Shown: positions 6,360-15,090, numbered from the stretch's first letter. The stretch: 17,165 bases of DNA from an uncultured Selenomonadales bacterium (GCA_946543495.1 CAMNLS010000009.1:1-17165), one strand, 5' to 3'. Notes: generated by a model from the sequence alone, not told the origin. A program made the numbers and translations.

Positions 6360-6490
6360 GCCCCTTTGCTGTGTTGTAGCGATAAGCACAGTGTACCACA
6401 GGGGCGATAAACTTTTCAAGGGGGCAACGCAAGCTTGAGCAACCGAGATTAATACCTTGAAAGCTTGTCGCTCGCCCGAAAGGCTTTTTT
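6360..6490 (+). ncRNA. Candidate small RNA (unrecognised family)
   Basis: This is a stretch of about 130 nt without a convincing ORF, starting at a predicted promoter start site and ending in a T6 run. Hairpin A: GCCCCT (6360-6365) pairs with AGGGGC (6400-6405), with an inner CTGTGTT/AGCACAG stem (6369-6375 with 6385-6391) and loop GTAGCGATA. Hairpin B has two mutually exclusive forms. CTTTTCAAGG (6412-6421) can pair with CCTTGAAAG (6455-6463). Alternatively GGGC..AAGCTT (6422-6436) can pair with AAGCTT..GCCC (6461-6477). AAAGCTT (6460-6466) can also pair with AAGGCTTT (6480-6487) before the T-run. It does not match 6S, SRP, RNase P, tmRNA or a riboswitch that I know. It may instead be regulatory DNA for the HTH gene. 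Confidence 0.35.
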
Positions 6491-6501
6491 ACTTCAATTC
6501 G

Positions 6502-6531
6502 TTGACTTACTTATTCAGTTCGTGCTATATT
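6502..6531 (+). promoter_or_regulatory. Sigma-70-type promoter of the GT9 gene
   Basis: TTGACT (6502-6507) and TATATT (6526-6531) are separated by 18 bp, each with 5 of 6 consensus matches. The start would be near 6538, about 24 bases before the GT9 ATG. Confidence 0.6.
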
Positions 6532-6561
6532 CCTTGCTAAATTTAATCTGTAGGCGTTATC

Positions 6562-7650
6562 ATGAAAATACTAATCGTAAACCTTATGCAAATCGGCGAC
6601 CTCATATTGACTACGCCCGTTTTCCACTCTTTGCGCGATAGGCTCCCCGATGCTTTTATCGCCGCCGCTGTCAATAAGTCATTCGCTGAACTCGTTAATC
6701 ATAATCCCTTTATCAATCAAATCTTCCCTATTGATAAACATTCTTTTAAATTATTCCTTGATAATCTCCGTGCTATCAGGGCTTATCACTTCGACTTAGT
6801 CATCAACTTCAATCGTTCCGAACGCGCTTCCGCGCTCGCTGCCTTTTCCGGTGGTAAGTCTATCATTGGCTATTCTAAGCCTGGCTTTTCTCTCCTCTTT
6901 AATAAGGTTCTTCCCAATCTTAAGAAATCAATGCACCAAGTCTACTCTCACTTCAAAGTTCTTGACTACGCCGGCTTTAATAACCTCAACATCTTCGGGC
7001 TTGAAATCTTTATCCCCGACGACGTGCAACGCGATATCTCTATCTTTTGGGCTCAACACTTCCAACCCTCTGACAGAGTCGTTGCCTTTAATATCGGCGC
7101 ATCCTGGCCTACTAAACGTTGGCTCCCTGAGTACTTCGCCAAAGTCGCTGAAGAACTCATTGAACGCGGCTTCCATGTTGCCTTCGTAGGCTCAAAGCCC
7201 GAACTGCCGCTCGTCAATCTTTGCGTTTCCTACATCAAACCTTCGGAACGTTTGCATATCTTTACTGGGCAATTCTCTCTGCTTCAACTCGCCGCTTTCT
7301 TTGATAATTGCTCCCTGCTCGTCACCAATGATTCCGGACCTCTTCATATTGCCGTAGCCAGGAATTTACCTTCCGTCTCTATCTACGGTTCTTCTCCTAC
7401 TATCGGCTTTTCGCCCTTCGCCGATAATCACTTCCTTATTAAATCCCCTGCGCCTTGTCATCCTTGCTACTCTCACTCTTGTCTTAACAGTCGGGATAGT
7501 TCTAATCACTTCACATGCATGAAATCTATTCTGCCCGAAACCGTTTTATCTTTCTCGCTCAAGCTTCTTTCCGAATTCAATCAGCCCGCTAAAAATATTC
7601 CACGCACGCCCAATGCTTATGAATGTAAAATCATTGACTTAGCTAAATGA
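6562..7650 (+). CDS. GT9-family glycosyltransferase (heptosyltransferase-like)
   Basis: The 362-residue protein matches the ADP-heptose:LPS heptosyltransferase (GT9) family over its full length. It starts KILIVNLMQIGDLILTTPVF, the usual acceptor-side strand and GD motif. The C-terminal sugar-nucleotide domain begins near VVAFNIGASWPTKRWLPEYF and contains LVTNDSGPLHIAVA, where D and the SGP turn contact the donor. The cysteine-rich segment CHPCYSHSC...FTCM is typical of many members. It should act at the inner face of the cytoplasmic membrane, adding a heptose or other sugar to the LPS core; donor identity is inferred. A ribosome binding site AGG is 7 bases before ATG, and a dedicated promoter lies just upstream. 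The coding strand is strikingly pyrimidine-rich, with heavy use of TCT, CTC, CTT and CCT, unlike its neighbours. No other LPS gene is adjacent. Confidence 0.9.
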   Translation: MKILIVNLMQIGDLILTTPVFHSLRDRLPDAFIAAAVNKSFAELVNHNPFINQIFPIDKHSFKLFLDNLRAIRAYHFDLVINFNRSERASALAAFSGGKSIIGYSKPGFSLLFNKVLPNLKKSMHQVYSHFKVLDYAGFNNLNIFGLEIFIPDDVQRDISIFWAQHFQPSDRVVAFNIGASWPTKRWLPEYFAKVAEELIERGFHVAFVGSKPELPLVNLCVSYIKPSERLHIFTGQFSLLQLAAFFDNCSLLVTNDSGPLHIAVARNLPSVSIYGSSPTIGFSPFADNHFLIKSPAPCHPCYSHSCLNSRDSSNHFTCMKSILPETVLSFSLKLLSEFNQPAKNIPRTPNAYECKIIDLAK

Positions 7651-7679
7651 AGTTACACGCTTTAAAAAGGTCTCTTGTC

Positions 7680-8468
7680 TTAATTCGGCAAGGGGCTTTT
7701 TCTATTGTCTTCAAAGTAGAATTGCTGAATCTCTCGCGCAATACGTTCGACGTTATTTGGCAGGAAATGAATATTGTAGCCGACGAAGTAAGGCGATGTT
7801 GCGTAACGCGGCATGACCTTAGCAAAAATTTTATCAGCGCGATGATAGAAAAAGATATTATAGCTCGTGCAGCGTTTGTTGAAGTGATTCATTGCATAAT
7901 GCACGGCGACTTGAATAAAGTCCGCTAACGCCTCCAGATTGCCGCCATGTTCAACGACAATGTTAAGCTCACCAAAGCCCACGCGCGGACAGTTCGACAC
8001 GTTGAATTCTACGCCGTCACGTTCGGCAATGACAATTCCGCGAAGTTCTGCCTCGTCGAAGAGCAATTCAGATTTTAAGTGCGGGAAGCCGACAAGTTGC
8101 ATGTGCGGATGCCGAATCGTTCCGCCGCTCATTATTCCGTAATTTTTAAAGAAGAGAACCTCTTCGTATTTGCCCGACGCCAAAAGATTTCTCCAATGCT
8201 TAATGCCCATGTGAATCACGCGGCGCATTTTTTCTTTGGAGTAAGCGGGCATATCACTTAAACACTCGCGCCCCTCAATCAAAACAAATTGGTCGGCGTT
8301 CTCGATGACGTTGTACTTGTTCTTAAGGAATATAATATCGTCGTCGGTGTCGATGATGTCGGTCAAGTGTTCCACGTCGCAAAAAGGACAAGCGTTATCG
8401 GCGTGAACTAAGTTTTCGGGCTTTGTCTTGCCAATGTCCGTATTGAACTTTATGAGGTTTATGTTCAT
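7680..8468 (-). CDS. DUF4931/GalT-like HIT-superfamily protein
   Basis: The 262-residue protein has the marks of the galactose-1-phosphate uridylyltransferase branch of the HIT superfamily. There is a zinc-type pair CPFC (27-30) in the N-terminal third. The nucleotidyl-transfer motif H120-P-H122-M-Q124 lies in GGTIRHPHMQLVG; in GalT the second His carries the UMP. It is shorter than GalT (about 350 residues), and its overall pattern looks like DUF4931 proteins, so nucleotidyl transferase or phosphorylase activity is inferred and the substrate is unknown. The start at MNINLIKF is preferred: GGAGG is 8 bases upstream of this ATG, while a TTG five codons earlier overlaps the ribosome binding site. 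It is convergent with the GT9 gene (29-bp gap, no clear terminator) and lies 30 bp downstream of the broken endonuclease gene on the same strand. Confidence 0.75.
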   Translation of the reverse strand: MNINLIKFNTDIGKTKPENLVHADNACPFCDVEHLTDIIDTDDDIIFLKNKYNVIENADQFVLIEGRECLSDMPAYSKEKMRRVIHMGIKHWRNLLASGKYEEVLFFKNYGIMSGGTIRHPHMQLVGFPHLKSELLFDEAELRGIVIAERDGVEFNVSNCPRVGFGELNIVVEHGGNLEALADFIQVAVHYAMNHFNKRCTSYNIFFYHRADKIFAKVMPRYATSPYFVGYNIHFLPNNVERIAREIQQFYFEDNRKSPLPN

Positions 8469-8498
8469 GCCGTCGCCCTCCAAAGGTCAAGTCATCTG

Positions 8499-9321
8499 TT
8501 AGAAATTGCATTCCAGCAGATAATCCGTAGGCTTGCCAAAAATTTTTTCGAGATTGGCTTTGTCTCGTTCCGTGAAATTACGTTCTCTACGTAGCTTTTG
8601 AGAGACTGTCGTAATTGATATGCCAAGAATTTCAGCAAGGGCAGAATACGTAAATTTGTGCGCGTCAATCTCGCTGAGAAAATTTGCGTAGGGACTTTTG
8701 CCGCGATTTTTTCCGCGATTCCCCGCTCCGATTTTAGCGCGATGTTCTGCTGATTTTAGAATGGCCTTTACGAATGACTGACATTTTTGCTCGCGTCTCG
8801 TCGTTGGCTCGTTTACCTGTATTAGCCATTGCAAGCTTTGCCCGATGCTCTGGCGATTTTGGAACGCCTTTTTTCGCTACGGAAAGTTTAGCACGCGCCA
8901 CTTCAGATAAATGCTTACCTCTTCGCGTTGCCGACATTTTCGTAAGTGTTTCGGGCTTATGATGTTTTCCGTACATGGGATGATTTCCGCCCGACTGCGC
9001 TGCCGACATTTTTGCGCGAGTTTCTTTGCTCGGATTCAAAGTGCCTTCGCCGCCGTCTGTCAAATTATAGCCATTAGGTACCTTAGTATTGAGTTCGGCA
9101 ATCCAAAAAATTTCGCGCTTATTGAGCTGTTCAATCGTCTCGCACTCTTCGATAACTTCGACTAAAAAATTTTCCCGCCCGTATTTGCAAATAGCTTTGT
9201 CAACGAGAAATTTCTTGTGACGTGCATGTTCTCCGAAACGTTCTTCGATTGAACGTGTCGTCTTTCCGACGTAACTTCTGCCATTTAGCTTGTTGGTAAT
9301 TTTGTAAACGACACCGCACAT
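8499..9321 (-). pseudogene. GIY-YIG / NUMOD3 / XRE homing-endonuclease-like gene, frameshifted
   Basis: The first part (9321 to 8734, 195 codons) starts MCGVVYKITNKLNGRSYVGK, a GIY-YIG nuclease domain. Y6, Y17-V18-G19, R27, E70 and N86 are present, so the active site looks intact. Residues 98-189 are NUMOD3-like repeats of the type SPEHRAKLAMANTGK and ETRAKMSVIRKGHSK. That frame then stops after six unrelated residues. The neighbouring frame continues the repeat exactly (SAEHRAKIGAGNRGK) and adds an XRE-type HTH (YSALAEILGISITTVSQKL...FGKPTDYLLE), ending at 8499. Removing one A from the run of four at 8754-8757 (minus strand) would restore a protein of about 273 residues. Such genes are selfish, phage-associated endonucleases. 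The start has AAGGA 9 bases upstream. A sequencing error or programmed frameshift is not excluded. Confidence 0.8.
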
Positions 9322-9421
9322 AAAGTTCTTTCCTTTCAGCAATTTTAAAGGATTATGCCATACGGCGGCGAAAAAGGCAATTAAAGCTAACTGACTAAGG
9401 TAATTAAGGACAAAGGAAACA

Positions 9422-11047
9422 ATGACAGAAATAAAACCGAGCGAGAAATTTATAAAGGGCACATTTATCCTGACGATAGCGAGTTTCGTCGTTAAAGTCA
9501 TCGGTGCTCTAAATTGGATTCTTATATCGAGAATCTTGGGCGGCGAAGGCATGGGCATATACATGCTTGCATTTCCCGCGTATTTTTTCGCGTTGACGTT
9601 ATCGCAAGCGGGCGTACCAGTGGCGGTATCAATCATCACGGCGGAGCGCGTCGCCCTTAAAGACATATTCGGAGCCAAGCGCGTCTTCCATATCTCACTT
9701 GTGATGATGTTGTTCACGGGAATATTTTTCTCGGTGCTCACGTACTTTTCCGCGCAATGGCTAATCGATTGGCAATTCATACGAGACCCGCGCGCTTATA
9801 TGTCAGTTGTGGCGTTGTCGCCGACGATTTTCTTTGTGACGTTCCTGGCATCGTCGCGAGGCTATTTGCAGGGCTGGCAACGCATGACACCGACGGCAGT
9901 CAGTCAGATTGTCGAGCAAATCTTCCGCGTGATAGTCATGATTGTCTTAGCGGATTTATTATTGCCAATGGGTTTAGACTACGCGGCGGCGGGTGCAAGC
10001 TTAGGTGCTTTGGCGGGCGCAGTCACAGGACTAATCGTCTTGGTATACTTCCACATAAAGTTAAACCGCGAGATTGATGCGACTTACGGCAAAGACTTAA
10101 AGCCCTTGCCCGAAACAGAACACGAGCCAACCTTATCAATCATCAAACGAATTTTTAAATTGGCATTGCCGGTCAGCGCGGCTTCAATCATGTTGCCGGT
10201 CGTGTCAAACTTGGACTTGATGATTGTTCCTCAGCGTTTGGAGGTAGCAGGCTATTCAGTGCGGCAAGCAACGGAGCTGTTCGGATACTTAACGGGAATG
10301 GCGGTGCCGTTGGTGAACTTGGCGACGATTTTAACGGCGTCATTAGCGGTGTCAATCGTGCCGGCAATTTCGGAGGCGCGAGCACTCAAGGACACGGCAA
10401 GAATCTTCCGACAGACGGCAGCTGCAGTGAGAATTTCAAACTTCGTCTGCTTCCCCGCGTTCGTTATAGTCTTCTTCCTAGCCACGCCGATAGCCAGCTT
10501 GATTTACAACGCGCCGGGCGCAGGACCTGCCGTAATGATTTCGGCGGTGTCGATAATCCTGCTGGGACTTCATCAAGTGTCGACGGGCGTCTTGCAAGGC
10601 TTAGGGCATACGACAATCCCGATGATTAATATGGTCTTAGCGGCGGCGGCTAAGGTCGTCTTGAACTGGACGTTGACGGCGATGCCCGAATTGGGAATTA
10701 TGGGCGCGGCTTGGGCTACGGCGGCTGATATGGGCGTTGCGGCGTTCATAAACCTTTACTTCATCTATAAATATATCGGTTACAAAATGGAACTGGGTCA
10801 ACTCGTTAAGACGGTCTGCGCGGCTTCGGCAATGGCTCTTGTAGTTAAATTCTTCTACGAGCTTACGGCGGCGCAATGGCATATGGAAATCTTCTCGACG
10901 TTCGGAGCAATCGGTTTAGGTTGTGTCGTCTACGTTGCGACGTTGGCGATGATTGGCGGCTTGCTTGAAGAGGATATGGCGCGTATACCGATGATAGGCA
11001 AGTTCGGCATTAAAATCTTCCGCAAGCTCGGTATCTTTAAGTCATGA
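9422..11047 (+). CDS. SpoVB/YtgP-type polysaccharide or lipid II flippase (MOP superfamily)
   Basis: The 541-residue, highly hydrophobic protein has about 14 predicted membrane helices and the length of the YtgP/SpoVB branch of the MOP exporter superfamily. Diagnostic stretches are LISRILGGEGMGIYMLAFPAY near residues 34-54, SQAGVPVAVS near 61-70, and RGYLQGWQRMTPTAVSQIVEQ at 146-166. By family it flips lipid-linked oligosaccharide, most likely lipid II, across the cytoplasmic membrane. SpoVB-type members act in spore cortex synthesis and YtgP as a general MurJ, and the sequence alone does not separate these. The ribosome binding site AAAGGA lies 5 bases before ATG. Its stop overlaps the next start by ATGA, so translation of the lipid kinase is probably coupled. 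It is divergent from the broken endonuclease; the 100-bp gap between them holds no promoter I could identify with confidence. Confidence 0.88.
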   Translation: MTEIKPSEKFIKGTFILTIASFVVKVIGALNWILISRILGGEGMGIYMLAFPAYFFALTLSQAGVPVAVSIITAERVALKDIFGAKRVFHISLVMMLFTGIFFSVLTYFSAQWLIDWQFIRDPRAYMSVVALSPTIFFVTFLASSRGYLQGWQRMTPTAVSQIVEQIFRVIVMIVLADLLLPMGLDYAAAGASLGALAGAVTGLIVLVYFHIKLNREIDATYGKDLKPLPETEHEPTLSIIKRIFKLALPVSAASIMLPVVSNLDLMIVPQRLEVAGYSVRQATELFGYLTGMAVPLVNLATILTASLAVSIVPAISEARALKDTARIFRQTAAAVRISNFVCFPAFVIVFFLATPIASLIYNAPGAGPAVMISAVSIILLGLHQVSTGVLQGLGHTTIPMINMVLAAAAKVVLNWTLTAMPELGIMGAAWATAADMGVAAFINLYFIYKYIGYKMELGQLVKTVCAASAMALVVKFFYELTAAQWHMEIFSTFGAIGLGCVVYVATLAMIGGLLEEDMARIPMIGKFGIKIFRKLGIFKS

Positions 11048-11919
11048 AAAAAATTTTACTTGTTTATAATCCCGTGTCGGGTCACGCCGCATTCAAGAAT
11101 CGTCTGGACGCCGTTATTGATAGCTTTCAACGGCGCGGCGTTTTTTTGTCTGTCTATCGGACTTGCGCGGACGATAACTCTGCCTTCGTCGAATATGTTA
11201 AGGCGGCGGGAGTGGAAGGCGTCATTGCGGCGGGCGGCGATGGAACTTTGCACGCGGTGATTAATTGGCTGAAGAAGAATTCTATTGAATTGCCCGTTGG
11301 CGTGATTGGCTCTGGTACAAGCAATGACTTCGCGGCGCACTTGCAACTTGACGACGAAAAACTTTTTGACGCTGTGGCTAATGACAGGACGCGCCCCATT
11401 GATTTAGGTCTGGTCAATGACGCGGAGTATTTTATCAACGTGGCGAGCGCGGGCGTCTTCACGTCGATAGCTCACGAGGTCGACGCACGCTTGAAAAATT
11501 TTTTAGGCAAGAGTGCTTACTATCTGCGCGGACTCGGTGAGTTAAAGAATCTTAAAACGCTACAGCTAAACATCATCGCCGACGAGCAAAAGTTTTCGGT
11601 CGAGGTGTTTTTATTTTTAGTGTTGAACTCTCCGTCCGTTGCGGGCTTTAAAAAGCTTTCGGACGCCGCGCAGATTGACGACGGCAAGCTTGACTTCCTT
11701 GCGCTTAAGAAATGTTCGGTCAGCAATCTTGCGACGTTAGCGAAAAAAATTTTGGCGGGCGACAGCGTCGAGGGCAACGAGAATATTTTTTCCTTGCAAG
11801 CCAAAACGTTCGAGATAAGTTCTTCCGCTAAGTTGACGAGCGACCTTGACGGCGAGGCGGGTTCACTTTTGCCGCTGAGGATTAAAACGCTCAAGCACGC
11901 ATTGAATTTTTTCTGTTGA
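11044..11919 (+). CDS. DagK/YegS-family diacylglycerol (lipid) kinase
   Basis: The 291-residue soluble protein has the diacylglycerol kinase catalytic fold. YNPVSG at residues 8-13 and GGDGTLHAVINW at 64-75 form the nucleotide site. GSGTSNDFA at 89-97 is the family's P-G-T-x-N-D-F-A motif, with G in place of P. DDGKLDFLAL in the second half and DLDGE near the C-terminus are the usual metal and catalytic-Asp motifs. It should phosphorylate diacylglycerol or a related lipid to phosphatidate at the membrane face, recycling lipid released by envelope glycan synthesis. It overlaps the flippase gene by 4 bases. Only 38 bases separate it from ileS, so all three are probably co-transcribed. Sphingosine-type or undecaprenol substrates cannot be excluded. 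Confidence 0.9.
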   Translation: MKKILLVYNPVSGHAAFKNRLDAVIDSFQRRGVFLSVYRTCADDNSAFVEYVKAAGVEGVIAAGGDGTLHAVINWLKKNSIELPVGVIGSGTSNDFAAHLQLDDEKLFDAVANDRTRPIDLGLVNDAEYFINVASAGVFTSIAHEVDARLKNFLGKSAYYLRGLGELKNLKTLQLNIIADEQKFSVEVFLFLVLNSPSVAGFKKLSDAAQIDDGKLDFLALKKCSVSNLATLAKKILAGDSVEGNENIFSLQAKTFEISSSAKLTSDLDGEAGSLLPLRIKTLKHALNFFC

Positions 11920-11957
11920 CGTGATAACATGCGCGTTGATTAAAAGGAGGTTGTTAA

Positions 11958-14900
11958 ATGCTTTATCGTAAGGTTGATACCAATTTGAACTTCGCAAGCC
12001 GCGAGAAGGAAGTCGAAACTTTTTGGGCTGAAAATAATATCGCGCAGAAGGCAATCGATAATCGCGAAGGTTGCGAGCTTTATACTTTTTACGACGGACC
12101 ACCGACGGCTAATGGTCAGCCGCATATCGGGCACGTCTTGACCCGCGTCATCAAAGATTTATTCCCGCGCTATCACTCAATGAAGGGTCAAAAAGTTTTG
12201 CGCAAAGCCGGCTGGGATACTCATGGCTTGCCAGTCGAGTTGGAAGTTGAAAAGCTTATCGGCATAAACGGCAAGGAACAAATCGAGGCTTACGGCATGG
12301 AGCCTTTCATCAAGAAGTGCCGCGAGTCGGTTTGGAAATATAAGACGATGTGGGAAGAGTTCAGCGGCGTTGTCGGCTTTTGGGCGGACATGGACAATCC
12401 CTATATCACTTACGAGAATGATTATATCGAGTCGGAGTGGTGGGCACTCAAGCAGATTTGGGATAAGGGCTTGCTTTATAAAGGGCACAAGGTCGTTCCC
12501 TACTGCCCACGCTGTGGAACGCCGCTTTCAAGTCACGAAGTCGCGTTGGGTTATAAAGACGTTAAGGAGCGTTCAGCGGTCGTCAAGTTCAAAGTTGCAA
12601 ACGAAGACGCTTACTTCCTTGCGTGGACGACTACGCCTTGGACGTTGCCTTCTAACCTGTGCTTATGCGTCAATCCCAAAGTCGATTACGTTAAGATTCA
12701 AGTCGGCGACACGGTTTATATTTTGGCGGCGGCTCTAGTCGATAAAGTCTTCGAGGGCGTAGAGGGCGAGCGCAAAGTCTTAGCGACGTACAAGGGCGCG
12801 GAGCTGGAATATAAAGCTTATGAGCCGCTGTACCCGTTCGCCGATGAGATTGTTAAACGTTCGGGCAAGCGGGCGCATTACGTCACCTGCGATGATTACG
12901 TTACGACCGAAGACGGCACAGGCATTGTCCACTGTGCGCCGGCGTTCGGCGAAGACGATAACCGCGTTTGTCGCAAGTATGATATACCGTTTGTGCAGTT
13001 CGTAGACGGCAAAGGCAACATGACGGCTGAAACGTATTGGGCGGGAACTTTTGTTAAGGACGCCGACCCGCTGATTCTCAAGGACTTAAAGCAGTCGGGC
13101 AAGCTGTTCAAAGCTCCGCCGTTCGAGCACAGCTACCCGCATTGCTGGCGTTGCGATACTCCGCTGATTTACTACGCCCGCGAGTCGTGGTTCATAAAGA
13201 TGACGGCGGTTAAGGACGACTTGCTTAAGAACAATGAGAAGGTCAACTGGATTCCGCCTACGATTGGCAAGGGGCGTTTCGGCGATTGGTTAGAACACGT
13301 TCAGGACTGGGGCATAAGTCGCAACCGCTATTGGGGCACGCCGCTAAATATCTGGGAGTGCGAATGCGGTCATCAACATTCAATCGGCTCAATCGCGGAA
13401 CTTAAGCAGCTGTCGACGAATTGCCCCGACGATATTGAGTTGCACCGCCCGTATATCGACAAGGTAACTTTCCCGTGTCCGAAGTGCGGCGGCGAAATGC
13501 ACCGCGTCCCGGAAGTCATTGACTGCTGGTTTGATTCGGGCGCGATGCCCTTTGCGCAGTGGCATTATCCGTTTGAGAACAAAGAGATTTTTGAATCACA
13601 CTTCCCCGCCGACTTCATAAGCGAGGCAGTAGACCAGACGCGCGGTTGGTTCTATTCGCTCATGGCAATTTCGACGCTGATATTCGACGACACCGCGTTT
13701 AAGAACTGTATCGTGCTCGGCTTGGTTTTGGATAAAGACGGGCAGAAAATGTCGAAGTCCAAAGGCAACGCCGTCGCGCCAATGGAAACCTTAGCTAAGC
13801 ACGGCGCGGACGCAATCCGCTGGTACTTCTATGAAAATTCCGCGCCCTGGTTGCCGAATCGTTTTCATGACGGCGCAGTCACGGAAGGTCAGCGGAAGTT
13901 CTTAGGCACGCTGTGGAATACTTATGCGTTCTTCGTGCTCTACGCCAACATTGACGACTTCGACGCAACGAAATATCAGCTTGACTACGATAAACTTTCC
14001 GTCATGGATAAATGGCTCCTTTCGCGGCTCAATACAATGGTTAAGACGGTCGACGACGCCTTGACGAATTATAAAGTGCCGGAATCTGCGCGGGCGTTGC
14101 AAGACTTTGTTGACGAGCTGTCTAACTGGTACGTTCGCAGAAGTCGTGCGCGTTTCTGGGCTAAGGGCATGGAGCAGGATAAAATCAACGCTTACATGAC
14201 GCTTTATACCGCGATTGTGACTGTGGCTAAGGCGGCGGCTCCGATGGTTCCGTTCATCACGGAAAATATTTATCGCAATCTCGTCTGCTCAATCGACAAG
14301 ACTGCGCCCGAAAGCGTGCACCTGTGCGACTATCCGCAAGCCGACGAAAAATTTATTGACGCCGAACTCGAACGCAATATGGACGCGGTTTTAAAAATCG
14401 TCGTGCTTGGTCGTGCGGCTCGCAATGCGGCTAATATCAAGAATCGTCAGCCCGTCGCGAATATGTTCATCAATGCCGCGCAGGTTCTGCCGGAATTCTT
14501 CGTTGAGATTGTCGAAGATGAACTTAACGTCAAGCACGTCGAATTCCGCGCCGATATGAGCGAGTTTATCAGATACAACATCAAGCCGAATTTCCGTATA
14601 CTCGGCAAGAAGGTTGGCAAACGCATGGGCGAAGTTCAAAAGTCATTAGCTAAGCTCGACGGAGCCGCCGCGAAGGCTGAACTCGATAAGACCGGCGAAC
14701 TTAAACTCGGCGACCTGAATTTGACGGCGGAAGATATTGAAATCACAATCACGCAAAGCGAATGCTTTAACTGTCAGAGTGAAGGCGACGTTTCCATTGC
14801 GCTTGATACGACGATGACGCCCGCGCTGATTGAAGAAGGTTTCGTCCGCGAAATTATCAGCAAGGTTCAAGTCATGCGCCGCGAAAGTGACTTTGAAGTC

Positions 14901-15080
14901 ACGGACAGAATAAAAATTTTCGCGTCGGGCAATGACAAGCTCGCCGACATTATCAAACGCAACGCGCAAGAGATTCAAACCGTCACGCTCGCTGATGAGA
15001 TTATCTTCACACCTAACGACGCCGCTAAAGTTTGGGACATTAACGGAGAAAAAATTTCCCTCAACGTAGAAAGGATTTAA
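11958..15080 (+). CDS. ileS: Isoleucyl-tRNA synthetase, eukaryote-like (IleS2) type
   Basis: The 1040-residue class I synthetase joins isoleucine to tRNA-Ile in the cytoplasm. HIGH is at residues 56-59 in DGPPTANGQPHIGHVLTRVI, and KMSKS at 597-601. The editing domain has AWTTTPWTLPSN (222-233) and D319-GTGIVHCAPAFGEDD. Zinc-type cysteine pairs occur at C183/C186 (CPRC) and in CWRC and CPKC further on. The length and the TANGQPHIGHVLTRVIKDLFPRY version of the motif fit the IleS2/eukaryal clade rather than the roughly 930-residue IleS1 clade with a C-terminal zinc finger. That clade is known for tolerance to mupirocin, which is inference here. AAAAGGAGG is 7 bases upstream of ATG, an unusually strong site. 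The 38-base gap after the lipid kinase leaves no room for a T-box leader, so regulation must come from the operon promoter. Confidence 0.97.
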   Translation: MLYRKVDTNLNFASREKEVETFWAENNIAQKAIDNREGCELYTFYDGPPTANGQPHIGHVLTRVIKDLFPRYHSMKGQKVLRKAGWDTHGLPVELEVEKLIGINGKEQIEAYGMEPFIKKCRESVWKYKTMWEEFSGVVGFWADMDNPYITYENDYIESEWWALKQIWDKGLLYKGHKVVPYCPRCGTPLSSHEVALGYKDVKERSAVVKFKVANEDAYFLAWTTTPWTLPSNLCLCVNPKVDYVKIQVGDTVYILAAALVDKVFEGVEGERKVLATYKGAELEYKAYEPLYPFADEIVKRSGKRAHYVTCDDYVTTEDGTGIVHCAPAFGEDDNRVCRKYDIPFVQFVDGKGNMTAETYWAGTFVKDADPLILKDLKQSGKLFKAPPFEHSYPHCWRCDTPLIYYARESWFIKMTAVKDDLLKNNEKVNWIPPTIGKGRFGDWLEHVQDWGISRNRYWGTPLNIWECECGHQHSIGSIAELKQLSTNCPDDIELHRPYIDKVTFPCPKCGGEMHRVPEVIDCWFDSGAMPFAQWHYPFENKEIFESHFPADFISEAVDQTRGWFYSLMAISTLIFDDTAFKNCIVLGLVLDKDGQKMSKSKGNAVAPMETLAKHGADAIRWYFYENSAPWLPNRFHDGAVTEGQRKFLGTLWNTYAFFVLYANIDDFDATKYQLDYDKLSVMDKWLLSRLNTMVKTVDDALTNYKVPESARALQDFVDELSNWYVRRSRARFWAKGMEQDKINAYMTLYTAIVTVAKAAAPMVPFITENIYRNLVCSIDKTAPESVHLCDYPQADEKFIDAELERNMDAVLKIVVLGRAARNAANIKNRQPVANMFINAAQVLPEFFVEIVEDELNVKHVEFRADMSEFIRYNIKPNFRILGKKVGKRMGEVQKSLAKLDGAAAKAELDKTGELKLGDLNLTAEDIEITITQSECFNCQSEGDVSIALDTTMTPALIEEGFVREIISKVQVMRRESDFEVTDRIKIFASGNDKLADIIKRNAQEIQTVTLADEIIFTPNDAAKVWDINGEKISLNVERI

Positions 15081-15090
15081 AGAAAATTTC

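Noticed and set aside
5178..6561. Complete insertion sequence or transposon around the HTH-repeat gene
   Set aside because: I found no matching terminal inverted repeats or target-site duplications on the two sides, and no transposase catalytic domain.
9322..9780. Upstream extension of the GIY-YIG frame by 153 codons on the minus strand
   Set aside because: It overlaps the start of the flippase gene on the other strand, has no recognisable domain, and a ribosome binding site precedes the internal ATG at 9321 where the GIY-YIG domain begins.
11520..11930. 136-codon minus-strand ORF
   Set aside because: It is the antisense shadow of the DagK-family gene, whose motifs are clear on the plus strand.
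11920..11957. T-box riboswitch before ileS
   Set aside because: The gap is only 38 bases and lacks the T-box consensus and any specifier-type stem.
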